NCBI GenBank assembly: GCA_963780895.1
Contig: CAWAEG010000001.1
Span: forward strand, 124,001 to 188,000
Direction of reading: 5' to 3'
Length of the DNA stretch: 64,000 nt
Source: DASQFI01 sp963780895
GTDB lineage: Bacteria > Acidobacteriota > Vicinamibacteria > Vicinamibacterales > SCN-69-37
Made by a program: the position numbers and the translations under genes. Of this stretch, positions 7,457 to 16,613 are shown piece after piece (the first letter of the stretch is position 1; each line of letters begins with the position of its first letter). The notes under the pieces were generated by a model. The model was not told the DNA's origin. It worked only from the letters and a program-made list of their open reading frames with translations, and did not search any database.

Positions 7457-10101
7457 TCGATCTCCTGTACCGCGCGTTCCTCGCCGCCTACCCGCGCGAG
7501 TTTCGCGTTCGCTTTGGCGACGAGCTTCGGCTGGCGTTCGGCGAGGGCCGGCGCACCGCGCGTCACCGCGGACGCCGGCACGCGCTCCTGTTCGTGTGCA
7601 CCCGGCTGGTGGACGCACTGACCAGCGGCCTCGCCGAGCGCCTGTCGCGTGGCGGCATTCGAGAACCGAAAGGACCACCAGTCATGCTGACGAGACTCGC
7701 GTACGACATCCGGATGGCGGTTCGTCAGCTGACACGGCAGCCGGCGTTCTCGGCCGTGGTCATCGTGACCCTCGCGCTCGGCATCGGCACGAACACCGCC
7801 GTGTTCAGCGTCGTCGATGGGTTGCTCGTGCGGCCCCTGCCCTATCGCGAACCCGGTCAGCTCGGGTTCCTCTGGACCAGGCTCGAGTGGATAGGCGTCC
7901 CGCGCGCGTGGATGTCGGGCGGACACATCGCGCAGCTTCAGCGCGAGATGACGACGATCGACGACTTCGTCGCGCTTCGGACCCTCGACACGCAGCTCAC
8001 CGAAGCCGGCAATCCCGAGCAGATTCGCGTCGGGTTCGTGACGACCAACTTCACGGGCGCACTCGGCGTGCAGCCGGTTGCCGGACGGCCGTTCCGTCCC
8101 GAAGATGGACTCACCGGATCGCCGAGAGTCATCCTCCTGGGCCACGCTCTCTGGGTCCACCGCTTCGGCGCCGACCCCGGCGTCGTCGGCCGCCGCGTCG
8201 GCATCGGCGGCCAGCCTCACGAGATCGTGGGCGTCATGGGTCCGGACTTCCGTTTTCTCTCGCCGTCGAGCCTGGGCCGATCGCTCAGCCCCGATGCGTG
8301 GGTGCCCGGCACCTGGGACTTCGCCTCGATGCAGACATCGCCATTCAGCTTCGCGCTGCTGGTCCGCGTGAAGTCGGGCAAGCAGCTGTCGGACGCGCGC
8401 GCGGAGCTCGACGCCATCGGCGGCCGGCTCGACCGCGATCAGTACGGCCACAAAGGGTTCGGGTGGCAGTTGATCGGCGTGCGCGACAACCTGATGGGCG
8501 ATATCCGTCCGCTCCTCTGGCTCGTGCAGACCGCCGCGCTGCTCGTGTTGCTCGTCGCGTCGGCGAACGTCGGCAGCCTGTTTCTGGTCCGGACCGCAGG
8601 CCGGGCGCGCGAGCTTGCGCTTCGCGCCGCGCTCGGAGCGGCCCGCACCCGGATCATCCGGCAGCTGGCGATGGAATCGACGGTGCTCGCGGCCCTGGCC
8701 GCGATCCCGGCCATCGGGCTCGCACATCTCGCCGTCGAAGCCTTGAAGACAGCGAACCCGCCAGCGATCCCCGGCCTCGCGACGGTGGCCGTGGACGCAC
8801 GCGTAATGGCGGCCACCGTGACGGTGACGCTTTTGGCCGGCATCGCGTTTGGCCTGCTGCCGCTGGTGCAGCTCTCGCGCCGGGATTTACGGAGCCCGCT
8901 GCAGGAAGGGACGCGGGCGAGCGCGGGCCGCGGCATGCGGCGCCTTCGCGCCGTGTTCGTGACCGCGCAGATCGCCACCGCGCTGGTCCTCGTCGCCAGC
9001 GCCGTGCTGCTGATTCGCACCTTCTCGGCGATTCGTGGCGTGGATCCAGGCTTCGAGGCCAGCAACGTCGTCACGGCGCGCGTGACGCTCCCGGCGGCCA
9101 GGTATCCGAATGGCACCGGCGTGCCGCTGTTTTTCGAGCAATTGATCGACCGGCTCGCGGCAATCCCGGGCATCGACGCCGCCGGCGCGGCCAACTCGGC
9201 GCCGCTCAGCCGGCGCGCGAACCAGATCAATGTTCGAGCGACCGGGACGGACCCGTCGCAGCGCGTGTTGGTGGACTCAATCGCGAGCACCCCCGGCTAC
9301 GTGCGGGCGGCCGGGCTAACGCTGCTCCGCGGCCGCGATTTCACGCGCGACGACAGACCGGAACGGCCGCCGGTGGTGATCATCGACGACGCGCTCGCGC
9401 GCACGCTCTGGTCGGATGGCGATCCGATCGGACGGACGATGAACGTGGAGACCTTCGACGTGCCGGCCACCGTCGTGGGAGTCGTGAAGCAGCCGCATCT
9501 GTACGACGTGCACCGCGACGACCGGCCGCAGATCTACGTCCCGCACGCGCACACGACCGCGTTCGGTCTCACGCTGGTGCTCAGAACCCGGCTCGATTCT
9601 TCGGCGCTGGGCTCCCGGATCAAACGCGTTGTCGGCGAAATGGATCCGGCGCAGCCGGTCGCCGAGATCCGGACACTCGCCAGCACGGTGGACGCCTCGC
9701 TCGTCGATCGCCGCCTCGTGATGACGCTGCTCACCGGCTTCGGCGTCGCGGCATTAATTCTCGCGGCCGTCGGTCTCTACGGACTCATGTCCTACATCGT
9801 CAGCGAGCGTACGCGTGAGATCGGGATTCGGTTGACGCTCGGCGCGCAGGCATCCGAAGTGCGCTGGATGATCCTCAGCCGCGGCGGCATCCTCGCCGCC
9901 ACGGGCCTGGTGCTGGGATTGGCGGGCGCGTACGCGGGACGTCGCATCCTCGAAACACAGCTCTACGAGGTGTCACCGACCGACCTGACGACGCTCGCCG
10001 GTGCCGGGATCTTCCTCTTCCTGACTGCCCTAGCCGCCAGTTACGTGCCCGCCCGACGCGCGATGTCGATCGATCCCGTGAAGGCGCTCCGCGCGAACTG
10101 A
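7453..10101 (+). CDS. ADOP-family FtsX/MacB-like permease
   Basis: 882 residues from the GTG at 7453, chosen because it overlaps the PadR stop and because VIDLLYRAFLAAYPREF is the usual N-terminal cytoplasmic extension of PadR-linked ADOPs. Layout: extension ~1-75, first helix after AVRQLTRQPAF, MacB-like periplasmic domain, FtsX block (ASANVGSLFLVRTAGRARE), then a second copy (helix near VFVTAQIATALVLVAS, periplasmic domain, FtsX block ending ARRAMSIDPVKALRAN). About eight membrane helices are expected. There is no ATP-binding subunit here. The substrate is unknown; MacB relatives export peptides, drugs or lipoproteins. Confidence 0.92.
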   Translation: MIDLLYRAFLAAYPREFRVRFGDELRLAFGEGRRTARHRGRRHALLFVCTRLVDALTSGLAERLSRGGIREPKGPPVMLTRLAYDIRMAVRQLTRQPAFSAVVIVTLALGIGTNTAVFSVVDGLLVRPLPYREPGQLGFLWTRLEWIGVPRAWMSGGHIAQLQREMTTIDDFVALRTLDTQLTEAGNPEQIRVGFVTTNFTGALGVQPVAGRPFRPEDGLTGSPRVILLGHALWVHRFGADPGVVGRRVGIGGQPHEIVGVMGPDFRFLSPSSLGRSLSPDAWVPGTWDFASMQTSPFSFALLVRVKSGKQLSDARAELDAIGGRLDRDQYGHKGFGWQLIGVRDNLMGDIRPLLWLVQTAALLVLLVASANVGSLFLVRTAGRARELALRAALGAARTRIIRQLAMESTVLAALAAIPAIGLAHLAVEALKTANPPAIPGLATVAVDARVMAATVTVTLLAGIAFGLLPLVQLSRRDLRSPLQEGTRASAGRGMRRLRAVFVTAQIATALVLVASAVLLIRTFSAIRGVDPGFEASNVVTARVTLPAARYPNGTGVPLFFEQLIDRLAAIPGIDAAGAANSAPLSRRANQINVRATGTDPSQRVLVDSIASTPGYVRAAGLTLLRGRDFTRDDRPERPPVVIIDDALARTLWSDGDPIGRTMNVETFDVPATVVGVVKQPHLYDVHRDDRPQIYVPHAHTTAFGLTLVLRTRLDSSALGSRIKRVVGEMDPAQPVAEIRTLASTVDASLVDRRLVMTLLTGFGVAALILAAVGLYGLMSYIVSERTREIGIRLTLGAQASEVRWMILSRGGILAATGLVLGLAGAYAGRRILETQLYEVSPTDLTTLAGAGIFLFLTALAASYVPARRAMSIDPVKALRAN

Positions 10102-10120
10102 TCACCGGCGCGCGGACGTG

Positions 10121-10149
10121 TTGACAGGCAACAGTTGCAGCTGTAGTCT
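10121..10149 (+). promoter_or_regulatory. Weak promoter-like sequence ahead of second ADOP
   Basis: ttgaca followed after 17 bp by tagtct lies directly before the ATG at 10158, implying a leaderless transcript. A small palindrome gcaacagttgc sits in the spacer. The -10 match is poor (3 of 6), so this may only be an internal promoter of the PadR operon. Confidence 0.3.
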
Positions 10150-10157
10150 GCCAACAC

Positions 10158-12866
10158 ATGCCACCCGATAGACGCGACGTCGTGACGAGGCTGCGCATCT
10201 TCCTGGCCCGGCTCCGCGGGCTCGGCAGGTCGCGCCGGCTCGAACGTGAGCTGCGCCAGGAGATCGCCGGTCATCTCGACGAAGCCGTCGAGGATTACGT
10301 CCGCCAGGGTCTCTCGCCCGAGGATGCCCGCCAGGCCGCGCTCCGAAACTTTGGCGGCATTTCGCAGACGGAAGAGGCGTACCGCGATCACGTCGCGTTC
10401 CTGTGGCTCGATCAGCTTCGCATCGACACGCGGCATGCCCTGAGGGCGCTTCGGCGCAGCGTGGCGTTCTCGATCGTCGTCCTGATTGTCCTTGCGACCG
10501 GGACTGGGGCCATCACGTCGGTGTTCGCGCTGCTCCACTCGGTCGTGCTCCGGCCGCTACCCTTCGAGCAGCCCGATCGGCTCGTTTCGCTCACTCATGC
10601 CGCGCCAGGCTTGAATCAGGAAGAGGTGGGCCTTTCAGGCGGCCTCTATCGCTATTACTCCGAGCAGGCTCAATCGTTCGAGTCCATCGGGGTCTACACG
10701 GAGCGAGTCCTGAACCTGCGGGCGCCCGGCGCGGGAACCGAACGTGTCCAGGTCACGATGGCCGGCGTCGGGTTTTTCAGGACTCTCCGCGTGCGGCCCA
10801 TCCTCGGCCGCTCCTTTACGGAGGAGGACGGCGGCCCCGGGTTCATGAATATCAGCAACTGGACCGTTCCGGTGATGCTGTCGCACGACTTCTGGGTCAG
10901 CCGTTTCGGGTCGGACCCGAACATCGTCGGACGGATTGTGACTCTCAACGAGAGTCCTCGTGTGGTGGTTGGCGTCCTCCCGGAAGACTTTCGATTTCCG
11001 GGCCCGCACACGCAGATCTGGATGCTCTCGGAGATCCCGCCCAAGACGACGACCTTCGCCAGGAACTTCAGCCTGAGCTCTGTGGCGAGAATGCGTTCCG
11101 GCGTCACCGTCGCCGCTGCGCGTGGAGAGCTCGAGCGCATTCTGCCGCAGATCGTGGGCGCCTATGTCGATGCGACGCCGGATACCCTGGCCACGCTTCG
11201 GCTCGCGCCGATCGTCACGCCGCTCAAGACCGCCATCATCGGCGGCACGGCTGACGTCCTCTGGACGCTGTTCGGCGGCATGGCTCTTCTGCTGGTCATC
11301 GCCACGGCCAACGCCGCCAGCTTGTTCGCCGTTCGAGCAGAGGAGCGTCGGCGCGAGATCGCCGTGCGGCAGGCGCTCGGCGCCCATCGGCATCGGGTGG
11401 CCCGTCTCTTCTTCATCGAGGCGCTGCTGCTGACGGTTGCGGCGGCGGCGCTCGGGCTCGTGCTCACCCAAGCTTTTCTGTGGCTGGTGCGTGCTCGCGC
11501 CCCCGTCGAGCTCCCGCGCACGCCGGAGATCGGGCTCGACATGGTCACGATCGTGTTCGCGCTGGGAGTGGCCGTGCTGATGGCGGTGTTCTATGGCGTG
11601 CTCGCGGTGCGCCGGCAGACGCGAACGTTTTCGGCGAGTCTGCTGAGCGGCCACTGGTCGACCGGCGGTCGTGGCGGCCGCTGGGCGCGCGACCCGTTCG
11701 TCGTACTGCAAGTCGCGCTTGCGCTGAGTCTCCTCGTCGGATCCGCGTTGATGGTGAAGACGTACGCCCACCTGTCGCGTACCCCGCTCGGATTCTCGTC
11801 CGAGCGCATGCTCACCGTAGAGATCAGTCTCCCGGGAAGAAAGGCGTCCCAGCACGTACGCATCTATCAGGAAGTGGGCGATCGGATCCGGCAGCTTCCA
11901 GGAGTGGAGACTGTCTCGGCCGCAAGCTTTGCACCCCTGACCGGCAGCGAGCACGTATTCCCCACGCATGCCGGCGACGCGCCGATTCCGTTCAAGTTCT
12001 TTACGCCGGGCTACTTTCAGACCATGAAGACACGCATCGTCCAGGGCGTGGGACTGAATGCCGGTGAGCCCGTGGAGGGTCCGCGTCCTGTCGTCATCAG
12101 CGCGGCTCTTGCCCGACGTCTCTTCCCGGACACGAACGCGATCGGCAAATCCGTCTACCGGCTGGAAGCAGACGGCCGCATCGTGGAAATGGGACGCGGC
12201 CCTGAGCCTCCCTTCACCATTGCCGGAGTCGCCGAGAACGTTCGAGAGACCACGCTGCGGAACGATCCGATGGAAGTCGTGTACATCCCGCTGATCGAAC
12301 CGACCGTGGAGCCCTCAATCGTTCCGACCAACATGAGCCTGCTCATACGCACCCACGTCGCGCCCCTCACGCTCGCGGCGTCCGCGAGGGACACGATCAC
12401 TTCGGTGGATCCCACGCTCAGCGTCGGACGGATTCGGACGATGGAATCGATCGTCCAGGCGGCACGCGCGACGGAAGCGTTCGTGGGTCTCTTGCTGCTG
12501 CTGGCGGCGGCCGTGTCGCTCTTTCTCGGATCAGTCGGCATCTATGGCGGGGTGGCGCACGTCGTTCGCCAACGGACCCGCGAAATCGGCATCCGGCTGG
12601 CGCTCGGAGCCCGGCGGGCCGATGTCGTGCGGATGGTCGTTTCGGGATCGCTCGCTGCGATCTCGAGCGGAGCGGCGCTCGGCCTGGTTGCCGCCGTCGC
12701 GGGCAGCCGAATGCTGCGCGCGTTGCTCTTCGGCGTGGAACCGGGCGATCCCGCAGTCGTCCTGACGGCGACTGCCGTACTTCTCTCGACCGGGCTTGCC
12801 GCGGCGCTTCTCGCGGCGAGACGCGCAACCGGCATCGCGCCGCTCCGTGCGATGCGGGACGACTAG
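10158..12866 (+). CDS. ADOP-family FtsX/MacB-like permease
   Basis: 902 residues. The N-terminal ~90 residues form the soluble ADOP extension of a second subtype (LERELRQEIAGHLDEAVEDY, LSPEDARQAALRNFGG). The duplicated permease follows: helix 1 around SIVVLIVLATGTGAITSVFA, a periplasmic domain, an FtsX block with ATANAASLFAVRAEERRRE, then helix VVLQVALALSLLVGSALMV, a second periplasmic domain and a final FtsX block ending ARRATGIAPLRAMRDD. It lies 56 bp after another ADOP on the same strand and probably shares its PadR control. A repeat shared with 35362-35384 covers its stop codon. Confidence 0.92.
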   Translation: MPPDRRDVVTRLRIFLARLRGLGRSRRLERELRQEIAGHLDEAVEDYVRQGLSPEDARQAALRNFGGISQTEEAYRDHVAFLWLDQLRIDTRHALRALRRSVAFSIVVLIVLATGTGAITSVFALLHSVVLRPLPFEQPDRLVSLTHAAPGLNQEEVGLSGGLYRYYSEQAQSFESIGVYTERVLNLRAPGAGTERVQVTMAGVGFFRTLRVRPILGRSFTEEDGGPGFMNISNWTVPVMLSHDFWVSRFGSDPNIVGRIVTLNESPRVVVGVLPEDFRFPGPHTQIWMLSEIPPKTTTFARNFSLSSVARMRSGVTVAAARGELERILPQIVGAYVDATPDTLATLRLAPIVTPLKTAIIGGTADVLWTLFGGMALLLVIATANAASLFAVRAEERRREIAVRQALGAHRHRVARLFFIEALLLTVAAAALGLVLTQAFLWLVRARAPVELPRTPEIGLDMVTIVFALGVAVLMAVFYGVLAVRRQTRTFSASLLSGHWSTGGRGGRWARDPFVVLQVALALSLLVGSALMVKTYAHLSRTPLGFSSERMLTVEISLPGRKASQHVRIYQEVGDRIRQLPGVETVSAASFAPLTGSEHVFPTHAGDAPIPFKFFTPGYFQTMKTRIVQGVGLNAGEPVEGPRPVVISAALARRLFPDTNAIGKSVYRLEADGRIVEMGRGPEPPFTIAGVAENVRETTLRNDPMEVVYIPLIEPTVEPSIVPTNMSLLIRTHVAPLTLAASARDTITSVDPTLSVGRIRTMESIVQAARATEAFVGLLLLLAAAVSLFLGSVGIYGGVAHVVRQRTREIGIRLALGARRADVVRMVVSGSLAAISSGAALGLVAAVAGSRMLRALLFGVEPGDPAVVLTATAVLLSTGLAAALLAARRATGIAPLRAMRDD

Positions 12867-12884
12867 CAGGCCGCTGAAATACGC
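12862..12884 (+). repeat. 23-bp dispersed repeat at a stop codon (copy 1)
   Basis: The 23 bases starting actagcaggccgctgaaat are identical to 35362-35384. In both places the TAG stop of the preceding gene is part of the repeat. A partial third copy (ctgaaatacgcggc) is at ~32593-32606. Function unknown; it might be a 3'-end processing or termination element, or a mobile short repeat. Confidence 0.7.
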
Positions 12885-12896
12885 AAAACCAGGCAC

Positions 12897-12953
12897 TTGA
12901 CAGGATGCGGCCGGCCGGTGTATTAAACCAGTAGGTTAATTAACTGACTGGTT
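12897..12953 (+). promoter_or_regulatory. ArsR promoter with operator palindrome
   Basis: ttgaca (12897-12902), an 18-bp spacer and tattaa (12921-12926) make a plausible promoter. Directly downstream, arms aaccagt (12926-12932) and actggtt (12947-12953) are perfect inverted repeats enclosing the palindrome gttaattaac (12935-12944). This AT-rich dyad just before the ATG at 12960 is where an ArsR-type repressor would bind and regulate its own operon. Confidence 0.65.
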
Positions 12954-12959
12954 CAATAC

Positions 12960-13319
12960 ATGCCCGCCGATCACCTGAGCACCACCTTCGCCGCGCTTGC
13001 CGACCCCACCCGCCGTGCGATCCTCGCCCGGCTGGCGTCGGGTGAACGGTCGGTCACCGAACTGGCCGAACCGTTCGACATGAGCCTGCCCGCCGTCTCG
13101 AAGCACCTGCGTGTGCTCGAGCGGGCCGGCCTCATCGCGCGCGGCCGCGAGGCGCAGTGGCGCCCGTGCCGTCTCGACGCCGGACCGCTCAAGGACGTCG
13201 CCGACTGGGCGGAACGCTACCGGCACATCTGGGAGGCGCGGCTCGACCGACTCGATGCCTACCTGAAGGAACTGAAAAAGAAGGAGAAGAAACATGGCCG
13301 TCAGTCACGTGGCAAATAG
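12960..13319 (+). CDS. ArsR-family regulator of a SRPBCC operon
   Basis: 119 residues. The winged-helix core is clear: TFAALADPTRRAILARLASG, SVTELAEPFDMSLPAVSKHL, RVLERAGLIARGREAQWRPC. No cysteine metal site typical of arsenic/zinc sensors is present. It therefore belongs to the 'ArsR plus AHSA1/SRPBCC' group, in which the SRPBCC partner is co-transcribed. The C-terminus is lysine-rich. It overlaps the next gene by 26 bp, which implies translational coupling. A fused version of the same module occurs at 44028-44801. Confidence 0.93.
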   Translation: MPADHLSTTFAALADPTRRAILARLASGERSVTELAEPFDMSLPAVSKHLRVLERAGLIARGREAQWRPCRLDAGPLKDVADWAERYRHIWEARLDRLDAYLKELKKKEKKHGRQSRGK

Positions 13320-13797
13320 CGATACGTTCAAAGTCACCACGCCCTCCGAGCGCGAGATCGTCATCACGCGCCTGTTCGACGCGCCCGCGCGCCTCGTGTT
13401 CGAGGCGATGACCAGACCCGAACACGTGAGGCGCTGGTGGGGGATCCTCGACGACAAGCACTCGGTCAGCCGATGCGAGATCGATCTGCGTCCGGGCGGC
13501 GCCTGGCACTTCGCCGGCCACGGTCCGCAGGGCAAATACGGCTTTCATGGCGTCTATCGCGAAATCACCCCGCCTGAGCGGCTCGTCTACACCGAGATCT
13601 TCGATCCGTATCCGGATGTCGAATCGGTCGTGACCCAGATTCTCACCGAGGAGAACGGCAAGACGCGAATGACCGTCAAGTGCCTGTACCCGTCGGTGGA
13701 AGTGCGCGACATGGTCATCGGCACCGGCATGGAGAAAGGCGCCGCGATCAGCTACGACCGGCTCGAGGAAGTCGCGAAAGAGCTCGACCGGCGTTGA
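13294..13797 (+). CDS. SRPBCC (AHSA1-like) domain protein
   Basis: 167 residues covering one START/Bet v1-like fold: REIVITRLFDAPARLVFEAM at the first strand/helix, RWWG, DLRPGGAWHF, GVYREITPPERLVYTE, and the long C-terminal helix GAAISYDRLEEVAKEL. Such proteins bind hydrophobic ligands. Paired with ArsR they are usually thought to act in a ligand-responsive pathway that is not defined. It overlaps the arsR gene by 26 bp. Confidence 0.9.
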   Translation: MAVSHVANSDTFKVTTPSEREIVITRLFDAPARLVFEAMTRPEHVRRWWGILDDKHSVSRCEIDLRPGGAWHFAGHGPQGKYGFHGVYREITPPERLVYTEIFDPYPDVESVVTQILTEENGKTRMTVKCLYPSVEVRDMVIGTGMEKGAAISYDRLEEVAKELDRR

Positions 13798-14050
13798 CCT
13801 GCTCGGCCGCGAACGGCAGTGGACCGTCGCCCGGCGACTCCGGACGGGAAGGGCTGCCACCCTTCTCGTTCGGAAGCGCTGCGGCGCTGCTCAGACTTCC
13901 GACGTCGTGCCTTAGTCATAACTTGCGTAGCGAGTGTTTAGATACCCGATGTCCATATAGTCTCATCACGGTCGGTCACTCTATTTCGTCAAGATCACTC
14001 TTCGAAGCGCGACGTTACTCCAAGTGAATCGGGAGTATAGTCAGCAGCCG

Positions 14051-15586
14051 ATGGCCAAGAGAGTCACACCATCACGGACATTCAAACGGGTTGGATTCCT
14101 GCCGAAGGTTCTGGACCGAACGGTCATCGCGATTCCACTGCTGGAGCAGTTCAAGAAAAAGCCCAACGGGTTGTTTCACATCGCGATCGATCTGAACCTG
14201 GACTACCGCAAGGGAACCGATGGCGCTCGCACGGACGTCATCGCGATGATCCGCGAGATCGTCAAGCAGTCGAAAACCAAGCGGTCCAAGCAGGGCGTGC
14301 CTGAAGACCAGGCTCAGGACATGCAGTACGTCTTTGCCACGTTGAGCGTACGAGCCATCAAGGAGCTCGTCCGCCGCGACAGCCCGCCAGGTTCGACCAG
14401 CATCGATCGAACGATCCACCGCATCTGGCCGGACTTCGATCTCAAGCCGCTGATCAACAAATCGATCAGCACCGTCAAGGGGGACGCGGCTCACAACGCG
14501 TTTGCCGCCCTGGGTGCGGAAATCACGTGGGCGGTGGTTGATTCGGGCATCGACGGCACCCATCCACACTTTCAGAAGCACAAGAACCTGAAGGTCGACC
14601 TCCCGCTCGAGCATCAGGACTTCACGCCCGCCAAATCCGGCGCCTTGGCGGACCGGTTCGGGCATGGCACCCACGTGGCAGGCATCATCGCCGGGCAGGT
14701 GGACCACGCGGCCGCGCAAATCATCGCGACGACACGGTACCGCGACGAAAACGGCGAAGAGCGGCAGAGTCCTCTGGCCCTCGAGAGCCTTTCGGGGATG
14801 GCGCCGCGCTGCAAGCTCCTCAGTCTCAAGGTCCTGGACGACGACGGCAAAGGCAACGGGACAGGTCGCGCAAGCAGCATCATGGCGGCCCTGCAGTACA
14901 TCCAGCGTGTCAATGGCAATGGCAGGCGGCTGCTCGTGCATGGCGTCAACCTTTCGGTCGGGTACGACTTCGATCCGGAATGGTTCGCTTGCGGACAGAG
15001 TCCCCTGTGCGTGGAAGTGGACCGGCTGGTTCGTTCCGGGGTCGTCGTCGTCGTGGCTGCCGGGAATTCCGGATACGGCTTCGTGCAGAGTGAGCAGCAA
15101 GGTGTGGTGGCGGCCGGCCTGGATCTCACCATCAACGATCCGGGAAACGCCGACCTGGCGATCACGGTGGGCTCCACGCACCGCGACATGCCGCACACCT
15201 ACGGCGTGTCGTATTTCTCGTCCAAGGGACCCACCGGCGACGGCCGCATGAAGCCGGACCTGCTCGCGCCCGGCGAGAAGATCGTGTCGTGCGCATCGAG
15301 CCAGATGCCGCCCCCCGCGGCGCGGCGCGCGGTCATAGCCGCCAACCCCCCGAAGCGAGGTTCAGCTCTGCCGATCGCGAACTATCGCGAAGACAGCGGC
15401 ACCAGCATGGCTGCCCCGCACGTCTCGGGGATCATTGCCGCCTTTCTGTCCATCAGGCGCGAGTTCATCAAACATCCTGAGGAGATCAAACGCATCTTTC
15501 TTTCGACGGCCACGGACCTGAATCGCGCCCCCTATTTCCAGGGCCGCGGGCTCGTGGACGCGATGCGCGCCATTCAGTCCGTCTAA
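14051..15586 (+). CDS. S8 (subtilisin) serine protease with propeptide-like N-domain
   Basis: 511 residues from the ATG at 14051, which has gggag upstream; a GTG at 14024 is less likely. There is no signal peptide. Residues ~40-110 resemble an I9-type inhibitory propeptide (FHIAIDLNLDYRKG and YVFATLSVRAIKELVRRD). The catalytic domain holds all elements: Asp in WAVVDSGIDGTHP (~164), His in RFGHGTHVAG (~205), oxyanion Asn in AAGNSG (~337) and Ser in GTSMAAPHVSG (~451). It is the first gene of a four-gene cassette; the next ORF begins 41 bp downstream with a good ribosome site. As an apparently non-secreted zymogen it may act inside the cell or leave by lysis or another route. Substrate unknown. 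Confidence 0.92.
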   Translation: MAKRVTPSRTFKRVGFLPKVLDRTVIAIPLLEQFKKKPNGLFHIAIDLNLDYRKGTDGARTDVIAMIREIVKQSKTKRSKQGVPEDQAQDMQYVFATLSVRAIKELVRRDSPPGSTSIDRTIHRIWPDFDLKPLINKSISTVKGDAAHNAFAALGAEITWAVVDSGIDGTHPHFQKHKNLKVDLPLEHQDFTPAKSGALADRFGHGTHVAGIIAGQVDHAAAQIIATTRYRDENGEERQSPLALESLSGMAPRCKLLSLKVLDDDGKGNGTGRASSIMAALQYIQRVNGNGRRLLVHGVNLSVGYDFDPEWFACGQSPLCVEVDRLVRSGVVVVVAAGNSGYGFVQSEQQGVVAAGLDLTINDPGNADLAITVGSTHRDMPHTYGVSYFSSKGPTGDGRMKPDLLAPGEKIVSCASSQMPPPAARRAVIAANPPKRGSALPIANYREDSGTSMAAPHVSGIIAAFLSIRREFIKHPEEIKRIFLSTATDLNRAPYFQGRGLVDAMRAIQSV

Positions 15587-15627
15587 TCCCGGAAATCACT
15601 TTCCGTCGTCGAAGTCGCGGAGGCGTT

Positions 15628-16611
15628 ATGAGCAAGTCCACGGCCACGAAGCGCAAGAAATCCAGTCATCGTCTGGATCCGATCGTCGCCAAGGCAGTCC
15701 GGGAAGCGCAGAAAGCGGCTCCCGGCGACGACCGCGAGTTCTTCAACCGGCTGAAGGAGAAGCTGGGACCGAAAGTTTTGCCGCCGCCGAAGAGGGGCGG
15801 CGGTGCCCTGAGCACCGGACGGAGCGCAGGCCCGCAAGCCGCTGGCGCCCGCGTCAGGGACGACCCGAGGTACGTCGCGAATCTCCGGACACTCGCACGT
15901 CGATCGGCCAACGCGCGCATCATAGGCGGCACGGCTGTGACGAGTGCTGACCTTGCGGATTGCGTCGCGGTCGGCAGCGACAGGGCGTGGGGTTGTACCG
16001 GCACCCTCATCGCGCCCAATGTCGTGCTGACCGCCGCACACTGCGAATCGCTCCACACCCGCGTGTTCGTCGGAAGCGACGTCACGAAGCCGGGGCGAAT
16101 CTTCAGGATCAAGAAGCACATCCGGCACGAGAACTTCGACCCGAACTTTCGCAACGACTTGATGATCCTCATTCTCGAAAAGAAGGTCACCGGCGTGAAG
16201 CCACGAGCGATGGCGACGACGGCCCTGATCAACAAGGCGACTGTCGCGCGGTTGGCGGGCTTCGGGTCGACGAGCCTCGACGGAACGGGCACGCTCGCGG
16301 CGAAGCTGGAGACCAGCGTTCCGATCGTTTCGCAGAAGTGCAGCGGGCAAGTGAATGGCAGCGCCGACAGCCAGGTCTATCACTGCCACCTGAACAAGGA
16401 AATCGTCGCAGGCAAGCCGTTGCTCCATCAGGACACGTGCAAGGGCGACAGCGGCGGGCCGTTGCTGATCCAGGATGCGAACGGACGCTGGCTCCTGGCC
16501 GGCGTCACGTCGAGAGGAACGGCGCTCGGCCAGACGATGTGCGGCGACGGGGGCATATACGTCCGGGTGGACGCGCATAAAGCGTGGATCACCAAAGCCA
16601 AGAAGGGCTGA
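15628..16611 (+). CDS. Trypsin-like S1 protease with zymogen activation site, no signal peptide
   Basis: 327 residues with ggagg upstream of the ATG. The N-terminus is a lysine-rich, non-hydrophobic prosegment (MSKSTATKRKKSSH...) of about 97 residues. It ends at R97 followed by IIGG, the classical chymotrypsin-family activation junction. Triad: His138 (TAAHC), Asp177 (NDLMIL), Ser275 (GDSGGP). Asp269 sits six residues before the serine, at chymotrypsin position 189, so the enzyme should cleave after Arg/Lys. Its own activation site ends in Arg, so self-activation is possible. Asp274 could form the activation salt bridge with the new N-terminus. It lies between the subtilisin and a second S1 protease. 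Confidence 0.92.
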   Translation: MSKSTATKRKKSSHRLDPIVAKAVREAQKAAPGDDREFFNRLKEKLGPKVLPPPKRGGGALSTGRSAGPQAAGARVRDDPRYVANLRTLARRSANARIIGGTAVTSADLADCVAVGSDRAWGCTGTLIAPNVVLTAAHCESLHTRVFVGSDVTKPGRIFRIKKHIRHENFDPNFRNDLMILILEKKVTGVKPRAMATTALINKATVARLAGFGSTSLDGTGTLAAKLETSVPIVSQKCSGQVNGSADSQVYHCHLNKEIVAGKPLLHQDTCKGDSGGPLLIQDANGRWLLAGVTSRGTALGQTMCGDGGIYVRVDAHKAWITKAKKG

Positions 16612-16613
16612 CC

